The position numbers and the translations under genes are program-made. A DNA stretch of 64,000 nt from Fibrella forsythiae (GTDB lineage: Bacteria; Bacteroidota; Bacteroidia; Cytophagales; Spirosomataceae), in assembly GCF_017353175.1 (NCBI RefSeq), contig NZ_JAFMYW010000010.1:186001-250000 (forward strand), given 5' to 3'. Of this stretch, positions 45,448-54,290 are shown one piece after another. The notes under the pieces were generated by a model. That model did no database searches and had not been told where the DNA came from. It was given only the letters and a program-made list of their open reading frames with translations. Position 1 is the stretch's first letter. Each line of letters begins with the position of its first letter.

Positions 45448-46560
45448 ATGAATCACAACTCACGAATTTCAGCAGTTGCCTATGGTTTTCTGCTGCTAAC
45501 GGGCCTCACCTTTACAGCCTGTAAAGACAAAGACGCCTCACCTGCCGATGGAACCGGCATTCAGCCAACAGGCAATAAGCCCGACTGGGGTCCAACGATA
45601 GATCCTCAAAACCAGGCAGTTATCGAACAATTGATTGCGTTTGGTACGCCGCCCCTGCCTACGCTGACGCCCCGACAGGCACGGATGACGCCGTCGCCAA
45701 CGGATGCGATGAAAACGTTACTGAAGAAGAACGACATTGAAGTGCCGGAGCGTAACGTGTCTATTAGTCAGCGTGTTATTCCAAGCTCAGCACCCGATGG
45801 TACGCTGTTGCGTATCTATACGCCAACCAGCGCCAGCGTGGCGGGTGGCTTCCCGGTTATTGTGTATTACCACGGTGGTGGTTGGGTTATCGGAAGTCTG
45901 AACCAGTATGAGCCGTCGTGTAAGGCACTGGCCGAAAAAGCGGGTGCCATAGTCGTATCGGTCGATTACCGGTTGTCGCCCGAGGCTAGATTTCCGGCGG
46001 CACATGAAGATGCGTATTCGGCCTACGTCTGGGTACGTAACAATACGGCTGCCATTGGCGGTAATTCAGCCAAAATTGCTGTAGCGGGTGAAAGCGCGGG
46101 CGGTAATATGGCCGTTGGCGTATCGCTGCTGGCTAAAGAGCGGGGGGTAGCCTTGCCAGTTCATCAGTTGCTGGTGTATCCGGTGGCCGACAATAACCTG
46201 AATACGGCCTCGTATAACCAGTATGCCAATGCACAACCGCTCAACAGAGCGGGTATCGTGTATTTCACCAGCAACTACTTCAACTCACCGGCTGATGGCG
46301 ACAATCGGTTAATCTCACTGGTCGACGTGGCTAATCTGTCGGGCCTGCCACCGGCAACAATCATTGCCGCAGAGATTGATCCGCTACAGACAGAAGGGAA
46401 GTCATTGGCCGATAAGCTGCAGGCGGCTGGTGTAGCCGTTACGTACCAGTTGTATCCCGGCACCACCCACGAGTTTTTTGGCCTGGAAGCCGTTATCGGT
46501 AAGGCTGGTCAGGCGCAGGATCTGGCAGCTCAACAGCTGAAAGCATCGTTTGCCAAGTAA
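45448..46560 (+). CDS. HSL-family alpha/beta hydrolase lipoprotein
   Basis: A 370-residue protein with a lipobox (FTAC, Cys25). The hormone-sensitive-lipase group motifs are clear: oxyanion YYHGGGWVIGS, nucleophile AGESAGGNMA, the acid in AAEIDPLQTEG and the His in PGTTHEFFG. It should cut short-chain esters at the envelope; the physiological substrate is unknown. It is a single gene, with a terminator downstream. The 195-base gap upstream is shared with the divergent TonB-receptor operon. Confidence 0.9.
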   Translation: MNHNSRISAVAYGFLLLTGLTFTACKDKDASPADGTGIQPTGNKPDWGPTIDPQNQAVIEQLIAFGTPPLPTLTPRQARMTPSPTDAMKTLLKKNDIEVPERNVSISQRVIPSSAPDGTLLRIYTPTSASVAGGFPVIVYYHGGGWVIGSLNQYEPSCKALAEKAGAIVVSVDYRLSPEARFPAAHEDAYSAYVWVRNNTAAIGGNSAKIAVAGESAGGNMAVGVSLLAKERGVALPVHQLLVYPVADNNLNTASYNQYANAQPLNRAGIVYFTSNYFNSPADGDNRLISLVDVANLSGLPPATIIAAEIDPLQTEGKSLADKLQAAGVAVTYQLYPGTTHEFFGLEAVIGKAGQAQDLAAQQLKASFAK

Positions 46561-46580
46561 ACCTGCTTGATTCAAAAACA

Positions 46581-46640
46581 AATAGCCTCTGTTTCTGCTA
46601 AGTTGGTTGTAAGGCCAACAGGCAGGAAATAGAGGCTATT
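46581..46640. terminator. Inverted repeat between the HSL hydrolase and T9SS genes
   Basis: Arms 46581-46599 and 46622-46640 pair through AATAGCCTCT and further matches. It lies between convergent genes, so it probably ends both transcripts. Confidence 0.7.
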
Positions 46641-46657
46641 CGTTTATTGGCCATGCA

Positions 46658-48766
46658 TCAGCGTAGAAGTATCCGCCGTGCTGTTGGTAATTTATTGGCT
46701 ATTTGCAAACTCACAGTGTAAATACCGGTCATTAGTCCCCGCATGTTGATAATGGTCAAATCACCGCTACGGGGTACGCGCTGAACAAGCCTGCCAGACT
46801 GATCATATAAGGCTATCTGCGCCGATGAAGCCGTTTCTTTCCAGTATACCTGAAGCTGCTCACTGGTCGGATTTGGGTAGATCTTTACGGAGGAGTCAAC
46901 TTGTTCGGTAGCCGTAATTACGTAACTGATCAACGCAGATGAGGCCGACGAGCAACCGTTTTGCGTACTGACAACGTAATAACTCCCGGCTTCAGCAGGC
47001 GTATAACGTACCTGCGTTGCCCCGGAAATGGCGCTGCCAGATGAGGTATACCATTGGTTACCTGCACGTGCGGTCGACACTAGTTCGTCTGCCTGTTGGG
47101 CGACTACTGGCCGGGCAGGCGTCTGGTTCAGCGTAACGGCAATAGGCTCGCCCACATAATAGGGCAGTTCGCTGATTACACGCAATCGATACCCACTCCC
47201 AGCCGCTACTGTCGAGGCAACAGCTGCCGTAATGACGCTGGAACTAAGGTATTTACCTGGTTGTGGTTGACTGATCTGACCAATTCGTGTTGCACTGGTA
47301 AATTCGCCTTTAGCATCTGACAATTGAAGCGTGAGCGGACCTTCTGTGTAGGCGGCAAATCGTCCGGTGAGTGTGAGGCTTGCTGGCGATCCGGCACACA
47401 CTACTTGGGCAGGTGAATTAATGGTAAGCGCAGCTGGGGAAAGTTTAGCCAGGTAGTAAGCCGGTGCGGTTGTCGACGTAGCTATTGTCGACGTACCCAG
47501 CGTTAGCGATGTGCTTGTCGACGCAGTAAAGAGAGCAGCACCATTTGCGTCCTGTTCTAGATGGAGCAGCGCATCGTTGCCGGTAGGGCTGTTCACCTGT
47601 ACAGACCAAAGCGTTGACAGATCAGATGACAACCCCGTAATGCTGAAGTAATCGTTGGGACCGTACACCGTGCGTACGGGAAATGGGGGCGTTGATGGTA
47701 AAACCGTACCCATATACTGACCACCCAACAGCAACGTACCTGACGGATTTGAGCATAGCCAGCCAATGGATGCCGAATCGGCGTTGGCCAGGAAGCGCTT
47801 TGAGTTAATCGCTTTACCCGTGTTATCGAAAACACTGATGAGTTGTCCTTTTTCAATGGCCGACTTGCTTGCCATCTGGATATCTCCGTTGGCGAGTTGG
47901 TAATTAGCCAGAATAGTTACCTGATCGGTTTCTCCAACGGTTAGGGTTGAAAATGTCTCCTGGTAATTCGTTGTATAGGATGGTGGAGTCGATGGAGAGC
48001 CGCCAATAAGGTTCCTGTAGTCAGCCTTTATGTTCAAAGCGTCTTTCGTGATGGCAACATCAGTACCACTACCGTACGTATTTGGCGACAATGCATCTCG
48101 ACTTGACAGAATATTACGTAAGCTTACGACTGAGCCATGCCGTGTTCCAGCTATACCAAGTGGTGATAAGACTAGGAGATTGGATAGCAGACTACTGTAC
48201 GACTCTCTGATTAGCTGCCCAGCTGAAGTAAACTTGTAGCTGGTAGTCCCCTTTTCCAGACCTCGAGCATAGATACCTTGTGTATATACACTGTTCTGCT
48301 CATCAACTGTTATGTAAAAAGGTCCATCTGACCCTGATAGAATAGGTCGCGCCCATTGTAGTTTATGTGTGCTGTCTAGCTTAATCAGAAGTCTTTTGGC
48401 GATGTGAGACGTCTGCGAATCGGTAGACTGTAACGAATAGGTTGAGTCGCCTACGGTAAACGTTCCCGAATTTGTACTACTGGCAATAAGCAGACTCCCC
48501 GCCCGATCGGTAGCCAGCTTGTCAATGCCGGGCAGATTCGTGAATGTTTGTTGCCAACGCACAGTACCACGGGTATCGTACTGAATTACGGTATTGTTGG
48601 CAAAGGAAACGTAGGTATTACGCTGTGGATCAACCGCTATGGATACAGGCTTGGCGGGCAGAAGTTTTGCAAAGTCATACTGGTGGCTGGCCTGCCCTAC
48701 TAATGTAAAAGGTATACCAATAACAAGTAGAACGGCTATCCGGGCAATTACATAGCGGTGATTCAT
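46658..48766 (-). CDS. T9SS-secreted beta-propeller protein of unknown function
   Basis: About 702 residues. A signal peptide (IGIPFTLVGQA) is followed by a long region of propeller-like repeats (SIAVDPQRNTYVSF; KLATDRAGSLLIAS), an Ig-like part (SPAQVVCAGSPASLTLTG), a second such region (AEAGSYYVVSTQNGCSSASS) and a Por-secretion tail (VKIYPNPTSEQLQVYW, then MTGIYTVSL). It would be secreted or surface-attached. No catalytic site is recognised. The ATG at 48766 gives the signal; that at 48835 adds an unlikely prefix. Confidence 0.8.
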   Translation of the reverse strand: MNHRYVIARIAVLLVIGIPFTLVGQASHQYDFAKLLPAKPVSIAVDPQRNTYVSFANNTVIQYDTRGTVRWQQTFTNLPGIDKLATDRAGSLLIASSTNSGTFTVGDSTYSLQSTDSQTSHIAKRLLIKLDSTHKLQWARPILSGSDGPFYITVDEQNSVYTQGIYARGLEKGTTSYKFTSAGQLIRESYSSLLSNLLVLSPLGIAGTRHGSVVSLRNILSSRDALSPNTYGSGTDVAITKDALNIKADYRNLIGGSPSTPPSYTTNYQETFSTLTVGETDQVTILANYQLANGDIQMASKSAIEKGQLISVFDNTGKAINSKRFLANADSASIGWLCSNPSGTLLLGGQYMGTVLPSTPPFPVRTVYGPNDYFSITGLSSDLSTLWSVQVNSPTGNDALLHLEQDANGAALFTASTSTSLTLGTSTIATSTTAPAYYLAKLSPAALTINSPAQVVCAGSPASLTLTGRFAAYTEGPLTLQLSDAKGEFTSATRIGQISQPQPGKYLSSSVITAAVASTVAAGSGYRLRVISELPYYVGEPIAVTLNQTPARPVVAQQADELVSTARAGNQWYTSSGSAISGATQVRYTPAEAGSYYVVSTQNGCSSASSALISYVITATEQVDSSVKIYPNPTSEQLQVYWKETASSAQIALYDQSGRLVQRVPRSGDLTIINMRGLMTGIYTVSLQIANKLPTARRILLR

Positions 48767-48902
48767 ATCGATAACCGTTAAGAGCGCTGTAGTGCCCAGT
48801 ACAAACAGATACCTCGGTGGTCGAGTGGCCTGCAAGGTATCTGTTTGTTGAAATTTTTGTACTATTCGGTTTATAATGATTTATTGAGTGGAATTAGGGT
48901 AC

Positions 48903-49184
48903 CTATATATCGGGCTCTTCGGGTTTGGCCAGCAGGTAGATCACCAGGCTGAACACCAGCGCCCCGGCCCCACTCAGCAGGAAAGTGAAAACGGTCAGGT
49001 TAAAATCGTCGCCGGGTAAAATGGGGCCTGTGCGGGCCAGCAGGTAGCCAATCCGGCCTATCAGAACCAGCGCCGTAAGAGTTGACCCCACCACGATGAG
49101 CCAGAGCACGGCTGGCACGCGAAACCACCGCCAGCTCACCACGCGGCCGTCGGGTGTAACATAGGTTTTAATCGATTTTTTCAT
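48903..49184 (-). CDS. Small two-helix membrane protein of unknown function
   Basis: A 93-residue protein with two hydrophobic segments (AVLWLIVVGSTLTALVLIG and TFLLSGAGALVFSLVIYLL) separated by an acidic loop, and a basic N-terminus. No family is recognised. It is divergent from the CDF exporter gene, with 53 bases between the starts. Confidence 0.6.
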   Translation of the reverse strand: MKKSIKTYVTPDGRVVSWRWFRVPAVLWLIVVGSTLTALVLIGRIGYLLARTGPILPGDDFNLTVFTFLLSGAGALVFSLVIYLLAKPEEPDI

Positions 49185-49237
49185 GCCCTCCGGAAATACT
49201 GCGTTGCTTTGTAAACTGACCGACTAAAGATACAACA

Positions 49238-50152
49238 ATGCACAACCATGCGCATGATCATTCGCACGCACATTCCCCTACCGTAACCACTATCACCCGT
49301 ACGCTGATTATCGGGGCTGCGCTGAACATCGTTTATGTGTTGGTCGAATTTGTGATGGGCTTACAGACCAAGTCGCTGGCGCTGGTGGCCGACGCGGGGC
49401 ATAACCTCTCGGACGTAGCCGGGATACTGCTGTCGTTGCTGTCGTTCCGGCTGGCGAAAGTGAAGTCGAATCAGCGCTTTACGTATGGGCTTCGGAAAAG
49501 CACGGTGTTGGCCTCGCTGGTCAATGCAGTATTGCTGCTGCTGGCGGTGGGTGGTATTTTGCTTGAAAGTACGCAGCGGTTTCGGCATCCCGAACCAGTG
49601 GCGGGCGGCGTTGTGGCATGGGTAGCTGGCATTGGTATTGTTGTCAACGCGGCGTCGGCGTTCCTCTTTTTTCGGGATAAAGACCACGACCTGAATATGA
49701 AAGGAGCGTATCTTCATTTGCTGGCCGATGCGCTGGTGTCGGTTGCGGTGGTGGTGTCGGGACTGTTGATTGGGTACACCGGCTGGTTCTGGCTCGACCC
49801 GGCAATGGGAATCGTAGTGGCGGCGATCATTCTGGTAGGTACATGGGGCCTTTTATCAGACAGCCTTCGCCTGTCCCTCGACGGTGTACCGGTAGGCATT
49901 GACCTGGCTGAGGTGCAGAAGATTGTGGGAGCAGTGCCTGGTGTGGTAGCTGTTGATCACGTGCATATCTGGGCTATGAGTACCACCGAAAACGCATTGA
50001 CAGCCCACCTGACCGTAAAGCCGGATTTAACGAACAACCAGGTTGTATTGGTAAAAAAAGAAGTGCGTCATGAGTTAGAACACCTTGGTATTGAGCACGC
50101 TACGCTTGAAGTGAATGCTGGTGCTACTGGCCCTGAACCAGACAGCCATTAG
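49238..50152 (+). CDS. Cation diffusion facilitator (Zn2+/divalent metal exporter)
   Basis: A 304-residue protein of the CzcD/ZitB type. It starts with a His-rich tail (HNHAHDHSHAHS), then helix II with ADAGHNLSDVAG and helix V with HLLADALVS, which provide the HD/DD metal site, and ends in the cytoplasmic domain (VVAVDHVHIWAMSTTENALT). It exports zinc or similar divalent cations by proton antiport. It is followed 51 bases later by a methyltransferase gene on the same strand, with no functional link evident. Confidence 0.93.
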   Translation: MHNHAHDHSHAHSPTVTTITRTLIIGAALNIVYVLVEFVMGLQTKSLALVADAGHNLSDVAGILLSLLSFRLAKVKSNQRFTYGLRKSTVLASLVNAVLLLLAVGGILLESTQRFRHPEPVAGGVVAWVAGIGIVVNAASAFLFFRDKDHDLNMKGAYLHLLADALVSVAVVVSGLLIGYTGWFWLDPAMGIVVAAIILVGTWGLLSDSLRLSLDGVPVGIDLAEVQKIVGAVPGVVAVDHVHIWAMSTTENALTAHLTVKPDLTNNQVVLVKKEVRHELEHLGIEHATLEVNAGATGPEPDSH

Positions 50153-50203
50153 CCCTGAACGTACCCGACTAGCTGTATCTGTTCCAATAAAAAAAACGCT
50201 GTT

Positions 50204-50947
50204 ATGTCTGTACCACTCGATCGTTTCTCCGGCCATGCTGCCGATTATGCCCGCTACCGGATCGACTACCCCGGCGAACTGTACGATTACCTGTTGACCT
50301 ACGTACCTGGCCGGCAAGCAGCCTGGGATTGCGCCACGGGGAACGGGCAGGCAGCCGTTTCGCTGGCCAATTACTTTGAGCAGATCGAGGCAACGGATCT
50401 CAGCGAGCGCCAGTTAGCCAGTGCAATCCAACGCCCGAACATCACCTACCAGGTAGCCACCGCTGAAGCCGCTCCATTTGCCGACGAAAGTTTCGACCTG
50501 GTTACCGTTGGGCAGGCCCTGCACTGGTTCGACGTACCTGCGTTTCATGCCGAAGTGCAGCGGGTGCTGAAGCCAAAGGGAATCATTGCCGAATGGGGCT
50601 ACGGCCTCAACGAGGTCAACGCGCCGATTGACGCGCTGGTCCGATTCATCTACAACGAAGTAGTTGGCCCCTTCTGGGACCCGCAACGGCGGCATATCGA
50701 GAATGAATACCAGAACTTGCCTTTCGAGTTCGCCGATGTGAAACAAACGCGGGTTACGGCCCGGCGCGAGTGGCTGGTTGAGTGGTACATGAACTACCTC
50801 CGCACCTGGTCGGCGGTGCAGGCATTTCGCAAGCAGCACGGCTACGACCCCATCGACCAGTTCGACTCTGACTTCCGCCGCCTCTGGGGGCCCAACCACC
50901 GCGAGGTACGTTTCCCGATCTTCCTGCGGCTGGGACGGAAAAAATAA
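50204..50947 (+). CDS. Class I SAM-dependent methyltransferase
   Basis: A 247-residue protein. The SAM site is AAWDCATGNGQAAVSLA (motif I), then EATDLSERQL (motif II acidic residue) and APFADESFDLVTVGQALHWF (motif IV). The pattern resembles the Methyltransf_11/UbiE-type group acting on small molecules; the substrate is unknown. It may be co-transcribed with the CDF gene upstream. It ends at a strong terminator before the convergent thioesterase gene. Confidence 0.85.
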   Translation: MSVPLDRFSGHAADYARYRIDYPGELYDYLLTYVPGRQAAWDCATGNGQAAVSLANYFEQIEATDLSERQLASAIQRPNITYQVATAEAAPFADESFDLVTVGQALHWFDVPAFHAEVQRVLKPKGIIAEWGYGLNEVNAPIDALVRFIYNEVVGPFWDPQRRHIENEYQNLPFEFADVKQTRVTARREWLVEWYMNYLRTWSAVQAFRKQHGYDPIDQFDSDFRRLWGPNHREVRFPIFLRLGRKK

Positions 50948-50949
50948 AT

Positions 50950-51026
50950 AGTGGGCAGTCAGCGGTGCAGGGTAACGTACCTGAACGGGGTATACCTGCT
51001 GCCAACCCAACTGCCTACTTTTTTTT
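50950..51026. terminator. Terminator between the methyltransferase and thioesterase genes
   Basis: A stem AGTGGGCAGT/ACTGCCTACT (arms 50950-50959 and 51010-51019, one wobble) is followed on the plus strand by a run of about eight T. It overlaps the stop codon of the thioesterase gene and contains a copy of AACGTACCTG at 50974 in the loop. Confidence 0.7.
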
Positions 51027-51437
51027 CAGCACATTGAACACGGCGCTTACCCGAACAATGCGTTCATCGTCTTTCATGATGAACGCATTGACAAAGGCTA
51101 CTGCCTCACCAATCAGTTGAATATCAGTGTGTACCTCCAGCCAATCGCCTACTTTAGAGTTGCCGACAAAATCAGTGGAGAGGCTCACGGTAACGAGCGG
51201 TACGGGTGGCTTTTGCGAGAAAGCGGCGGCATAACCCATTGCCACGTCGGCCAGGGTAGTGTACACGCCTGTATGCGTAAAGCCGCGCCCGTTCACATGC
51301 TTATCGAGCACCATCATGCCGATAATCAGTTCATCGCCAACTTGCTGGCTGTATAAAGGACCTGCCGTTTCCAGGAACGGACTAGTACGAAAAATAGGCT
51401 CGAAGCCTTCCGGAATTTCCATAAAGAGCGATTTCAC
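51015..51437 (-). CDS. Hotdog-fold acyl-CoA thioesterase (PaaI-like)
   Basis: A 140-residue single hotdog domain: GMMVLDKHVNGRGFTHTGVY (the HTG region in which hotdog enzymes hold their catalytic residue), then LADVAMGYAAAF and VTVSLSTDFVGNSKVGDWLE. It should hydrolyse an acyl- or aryl-CoA thioester in the cytoplasm; the substrate is unknown. It is a single gene, 60 bases from the end of the FAN1-like gene on the same strand, and could be co-transcribed with it. Confidence 0.85.
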   Translation of the reverse strand: MKSLFMEIPEGFEPIFRTSPFLETAGPLYSQQVGDELIIGMMVLDKHVNGRGFTHTGVYTTLADVAMGYAAAFSQKPPVPLVTVSLSTDFVGNSKVGDWLEVHTDIQLIGEAVAFVNAFIMKDDERIVRVSAVFNVLKKK

Positions 51438-51497
51438 GCCAATTTACAACAGCCGAAAGGAATTTCTTGCGCAGTATATCTACCGGGCTTCCCCCAA

Positions 51498-53177
51498 TTA
51501 CACTGCCCAGATCACCCGCACGACTTTTCCCCGCACACCGATGGTCTGAAAATATTCAAGCCAGTGTAGTTGCTGGGGGCCGAGGTGATCGGTCGGCGAT
51601 TTTACTTCCACGAAGCTGTAGTCCCCGGCTTCATTCCAGATCAGCAGGTCGGGGAAGCCACGGGTATGTTCGCGTACGTTCCGGGCCATCTCGAGCAAAA
51701 TAAGCCGTAATTGCTCAATGTCCAGCACCTCGATCAACTGGTTCACCAGGCCCAGCAACTCATCGTTCCAGTCGACCAGCACGTTAGTGATGCCGTATTT
51801 GGCATTATAGGTACGGCCCACGTGGCGGCGCCAGTCATCTTTGGTAGTAAGCTCGGCCAGGCGCTTTTTCAGTAGTTCTTCGCGGCGCACGTAGAAATCG
51901 GGCAGGTAAAAATCAGACGGAGCGCGTTGCAACGGGTGGTGAATAGCGGCTACGTTGGCATCATAGATCACATCCCAGAACACCAGCCCGAATAGTCCGC
52001 GCCAGGGGTAGTTTTCGGTGAAGGCCGCGTCGTACCCTTCTTCCAGGTAATAGTTCATCACGCCCGCCTCAACATGGTGCCGGTATGCCGCCGGAATGTC
52101 GACGCTTTCGGCATCCGACAAAAAGCGCGTGGTAGCTTTCCGGGTACGTTTCCTGGCGGCGGTACCCAGAATCTTCTCCCGAAAATCCTGGGCAAAATAG
52201 CGTTCCTCGGCGTTCTGTGGCGTTACGGCAATCTCATCAATCAGCGCCAGTGCTTCGTCGACCAGGCCGTTTCTGAACAGCAGACGCACTCGGCGTTCGC
52301 GGGCCGGAACCCGGTCAGACAGTTCATAGACGGCCAGCGCCTGATCGGGTAGTTTCTGGCGCTCGAGGAATGCACCCACGCGGCAAACCAGCTTCTGATA
52401 GCCGGGAAAGGCAATTTCGGTCAGCTCAGGGCGGGTTTCGTTCCAGTTCAGAAACCAGTTGTAAATGGCTTCAGGCGGCGTCTCGGCTTCCTTTTGCTCG
52501 TAGAATGCTTCATTCGTCAGCGAAATCAGTAGCTTGTCTTCTACTTCTTTGCGCGTACGGAAACGGGCCGTCATTTTACTCTCGTCGTGCTGTTCGAAGT
52601 TCATCATGCCCATGTCGCGCATTACGAACTCGGTCATGTCAGAACCACGATTGCCGAAGAACAGGAACTTCACCATCATCACCTCGGCCTCAAAATTGAC
52701 CTTTACCACGGTTTCGCGGGTGGTGAGGCTGGTTACTATCTCGCCAAAATCCAGCTCGTTCAGGGCATATCGGACCACTTCCTCCTTTTTAAGTGGCTTT
52801 AATGCGCGTAGTTCATCGGGCTCGAGCGGAAGCAGATCGAGCAGATCGGGCTTCGTAAATATGTCGAGTGCTTCATGCCCCATACCTTCATGGCGCGTCT
52901 GTAATCGCTCTACGAAGCCCGCGTTAAGCAACTCGCCCAGAGCAACCGGCAAATCGGAAATTTCGCGGTAGTTCAGTTTATTGACCCGAAAGAACACACC
53001 TTTGCGATTGCTGACCCTGACGTATAGGCACTGCGCATCGGTACTCAACGCATCGAACCGGTCCAGAAAATCGGTTTCGGCCTCGTTGAGCAGCCCTCCG
53101 TAGAGACGCCGCACGAAGTCGAGTACGTACCGGAAATTATGCCAGTAGTAGCGGGGTTGAAGAATAACTTTTGGCAT
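51498..53177 (-). CDS. FAN1-like VRR-NUC domain nuclease
   Basis: A 559-residue protein. The C-terminal VRR-NUC nuclease carries the PD-(D/E)xK site as GFPDLLIWN and YSFVEVKSP (about residues 508-526). The N-terminal 100 residues match the SAP-like/winged-helix DNA-binding start of bacterial FAN1 (LSTDAQCLYVRVSNRKGVFF), and the middle is a helical repeat region (TPR-like). FAN1 cuts 5' flaps and helps unhook DNA interstrand crosslinks. It is a single gene with the heptad-type hairpin (53189-53286) between it and the divergent DUF2157 gene. Confidence 0.9.
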   Translation of the reverse strand: MPKVILQPRYYWHNFRYVLDFVRRLYGGLLNEAETDFLDRFDALSTDAQCLYVRVSNRKGVFFRVNKLNYREISDLPVALGELLNAGFVERLQTRHEGMGHEALDIFTKPDLLDLLPLEPDELRALKPLKKEEVVRYALNELDFGEIVTSLTTRETVVKVNFEAEVMMVKFLFFGNRGSDMTEFVMRDMGMMNFEQHDESKMTARFRTRKEVEDKLLISLTNEAFYEQKEAETPPEAIYNWFLNWNETRPELTEIAFPGYQKLVCRVGAFLERQKLPDQALAVYELSDRVPARERRVRLLFRNGLVDEALALIDEIAVTPQNAEERYFAQDFREKILGTAARKRTRKATTRFLSDAESVDIPAAYRHHVEAGVMNYYLEEGYDAAFTENYPWRGLFGLVFWDVIYDANVAAIHHPLQRAPSDFYLPDFYVRREELLKKRLAELTTKDDWRRHVGRTYNAKYGITNVLVDWNDELLGLVNQLIEVLDIEQLRLILLEMARNVREHTRGFPDLLIWNEAGDYSFVEVKSPTDHLGPQQLHWLEYFQTIGVRGKVVRVIWAV

Positions 53178-53188
53178 CTCTTGAAAGG

Positions 53189-53286
53189 GTTTACCGTTTA
53201 CTGTCTTCTGTTTTTCAGCTGCTTCACAGATCTAGGCAACACGCCTTGGCGAAGCAACTGAAAACAGAAGACAGTAAACAGTAAAC
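53189..53286. repeat. 37-base inverted repeat in a divergent promoter gap (hairpin C)
   Basis: Arms 53189-53225 and 53251-53286 pair at nearly all positions (one extra T, two mismatches). The units TTTACCG, TTTACTG, TCTTCTG repeat with a 7-base period and share words with the hairpin at 688-785. It lies between two divergently transcribed genes, so it cannot be a terminator for either. Confidence 0.9.
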
Positions 53287-53316
53287 TGTATTTCTTTAAC
53301 AATATCTCCCTCATTT

Positions 53317-54285
53317 ATGTCCCCATTTGATGTGCTGGCGGCCCTGAAACAGCGAGGTTTACTCGCAGAAAAACAGGCTGACGCACTGGCTGATTTTGAA
53401 CGGCAACGCCCTGTTTCGCTGCACCACGAGTTGCGGGCGGCGCTCTACGTGGGCATCCTGCTGCTGACAAGTGGGCTGGGGCTGCTGATTTACGAACATT
53501 ACGACGCGATCGGCGATATGGCCATTGTGGGGGGCATGGCCGCCCTGTGTATAGCTGCTTTTGCCTATGCCTGGAAAAACCGCCCGCCGCTCTCGACCGA
53601 ACAGGCGCGAAACAGGTCCGTTTTTGGCGATTACGCCCTGTTGCTTTCGTGTCTGCTCTTCCTCTCGCTGGAGGGCTACGTGCAGTACCGCTTCAACCTG
53701 TTCGGTACGCGCTACGGACTGGTGACGTTCATGCCGGCGGTACTGTTTCTGGCCATCGCCTATCGGTTCGATCATCGGGGTGTGCTGGGCATGGGCCTGA
53801 CCGCACTGGCGTCGTGGGTAGGCGTAACCGTGCGCCCGCTCGAACTGCGGCTACGCACCAACTTTTTCGATGAACCGACCGTGCTGGCGGCTATCGGGCT
53901 GGGTACGTTACTCATTGGTGGGGCACTTTTGCTGGAAAAGCGGCGTATAAAAGCTCATTTCACGTATACTATCCTGGTATTTGGGGGTAACCTGCTGCTG
54001 CTTGCCTTGCTGGCTGGGGTGTTTAATTTCGATGGGCGCCGCTGGCTGTATGGCATACCACTTTTCGCCGTTTGTGTCGGTTTCGATTGGCTGGCTCGCC
54101 GCGAGAATGTATTTCTGTACCGGCTTATGGGCGTCGTGTATGCCTACATCGCGGCAACGTACCTGATCCTTTTCCGCCTGCTCGATGGCATGAACTACCC
54201 AACCGAAGCCTACCTGATTTACTTTGTTGCTACGGGCGCCGGTGCCGTGTATTACCTGACTCATTCGTTCCGTAAACGTACCTGA
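53317..54285 (+). CDS. DUF2157-like membrane protein
   Basis: A 322-residue protein. A ~40-residue cytoplasmic start (VLAALKQRGLLAEKQADALA, like the DUF2157 helix pair) is followed by about ten hydrophobic segments. No catalytic or transport motif is recognisable. It is followed 5 bases later by a second large membrane protein, almost certainly in one operon. The stop codon lies within a copy of the ACGTACCTG word. Confidence 0.75.
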   Translation: MSPFDVLAALKQRGLLAEKQADALADFERQRPVSLHHELRAALYVGILLLTSGLGLLIYEHYDAIGDMAIVGGMAALCIAAFAYAWKNRPPLSTEQARNRSVFGDYALLLSCLLFLSLEGYVQYRFNLFGTRYGLVTFMPAVLFLAIAYRFDHRGVLGMGLTALASWVGVTVRPLELRLRTNFFDEPTVLAAIGLGTLLIGGALLLEKRRIKAHFTYTILVFGGNLLLLALLAGVFNFDGRRWLYGIPLFAVCVGFDWLARRENVFLYRLMGVVYAYIAATYLILFRLLDGMNYPTEAYLIYFVATGAGAVYYLTHSFRKRT

Positions 54286-54290
54286 CCCCT

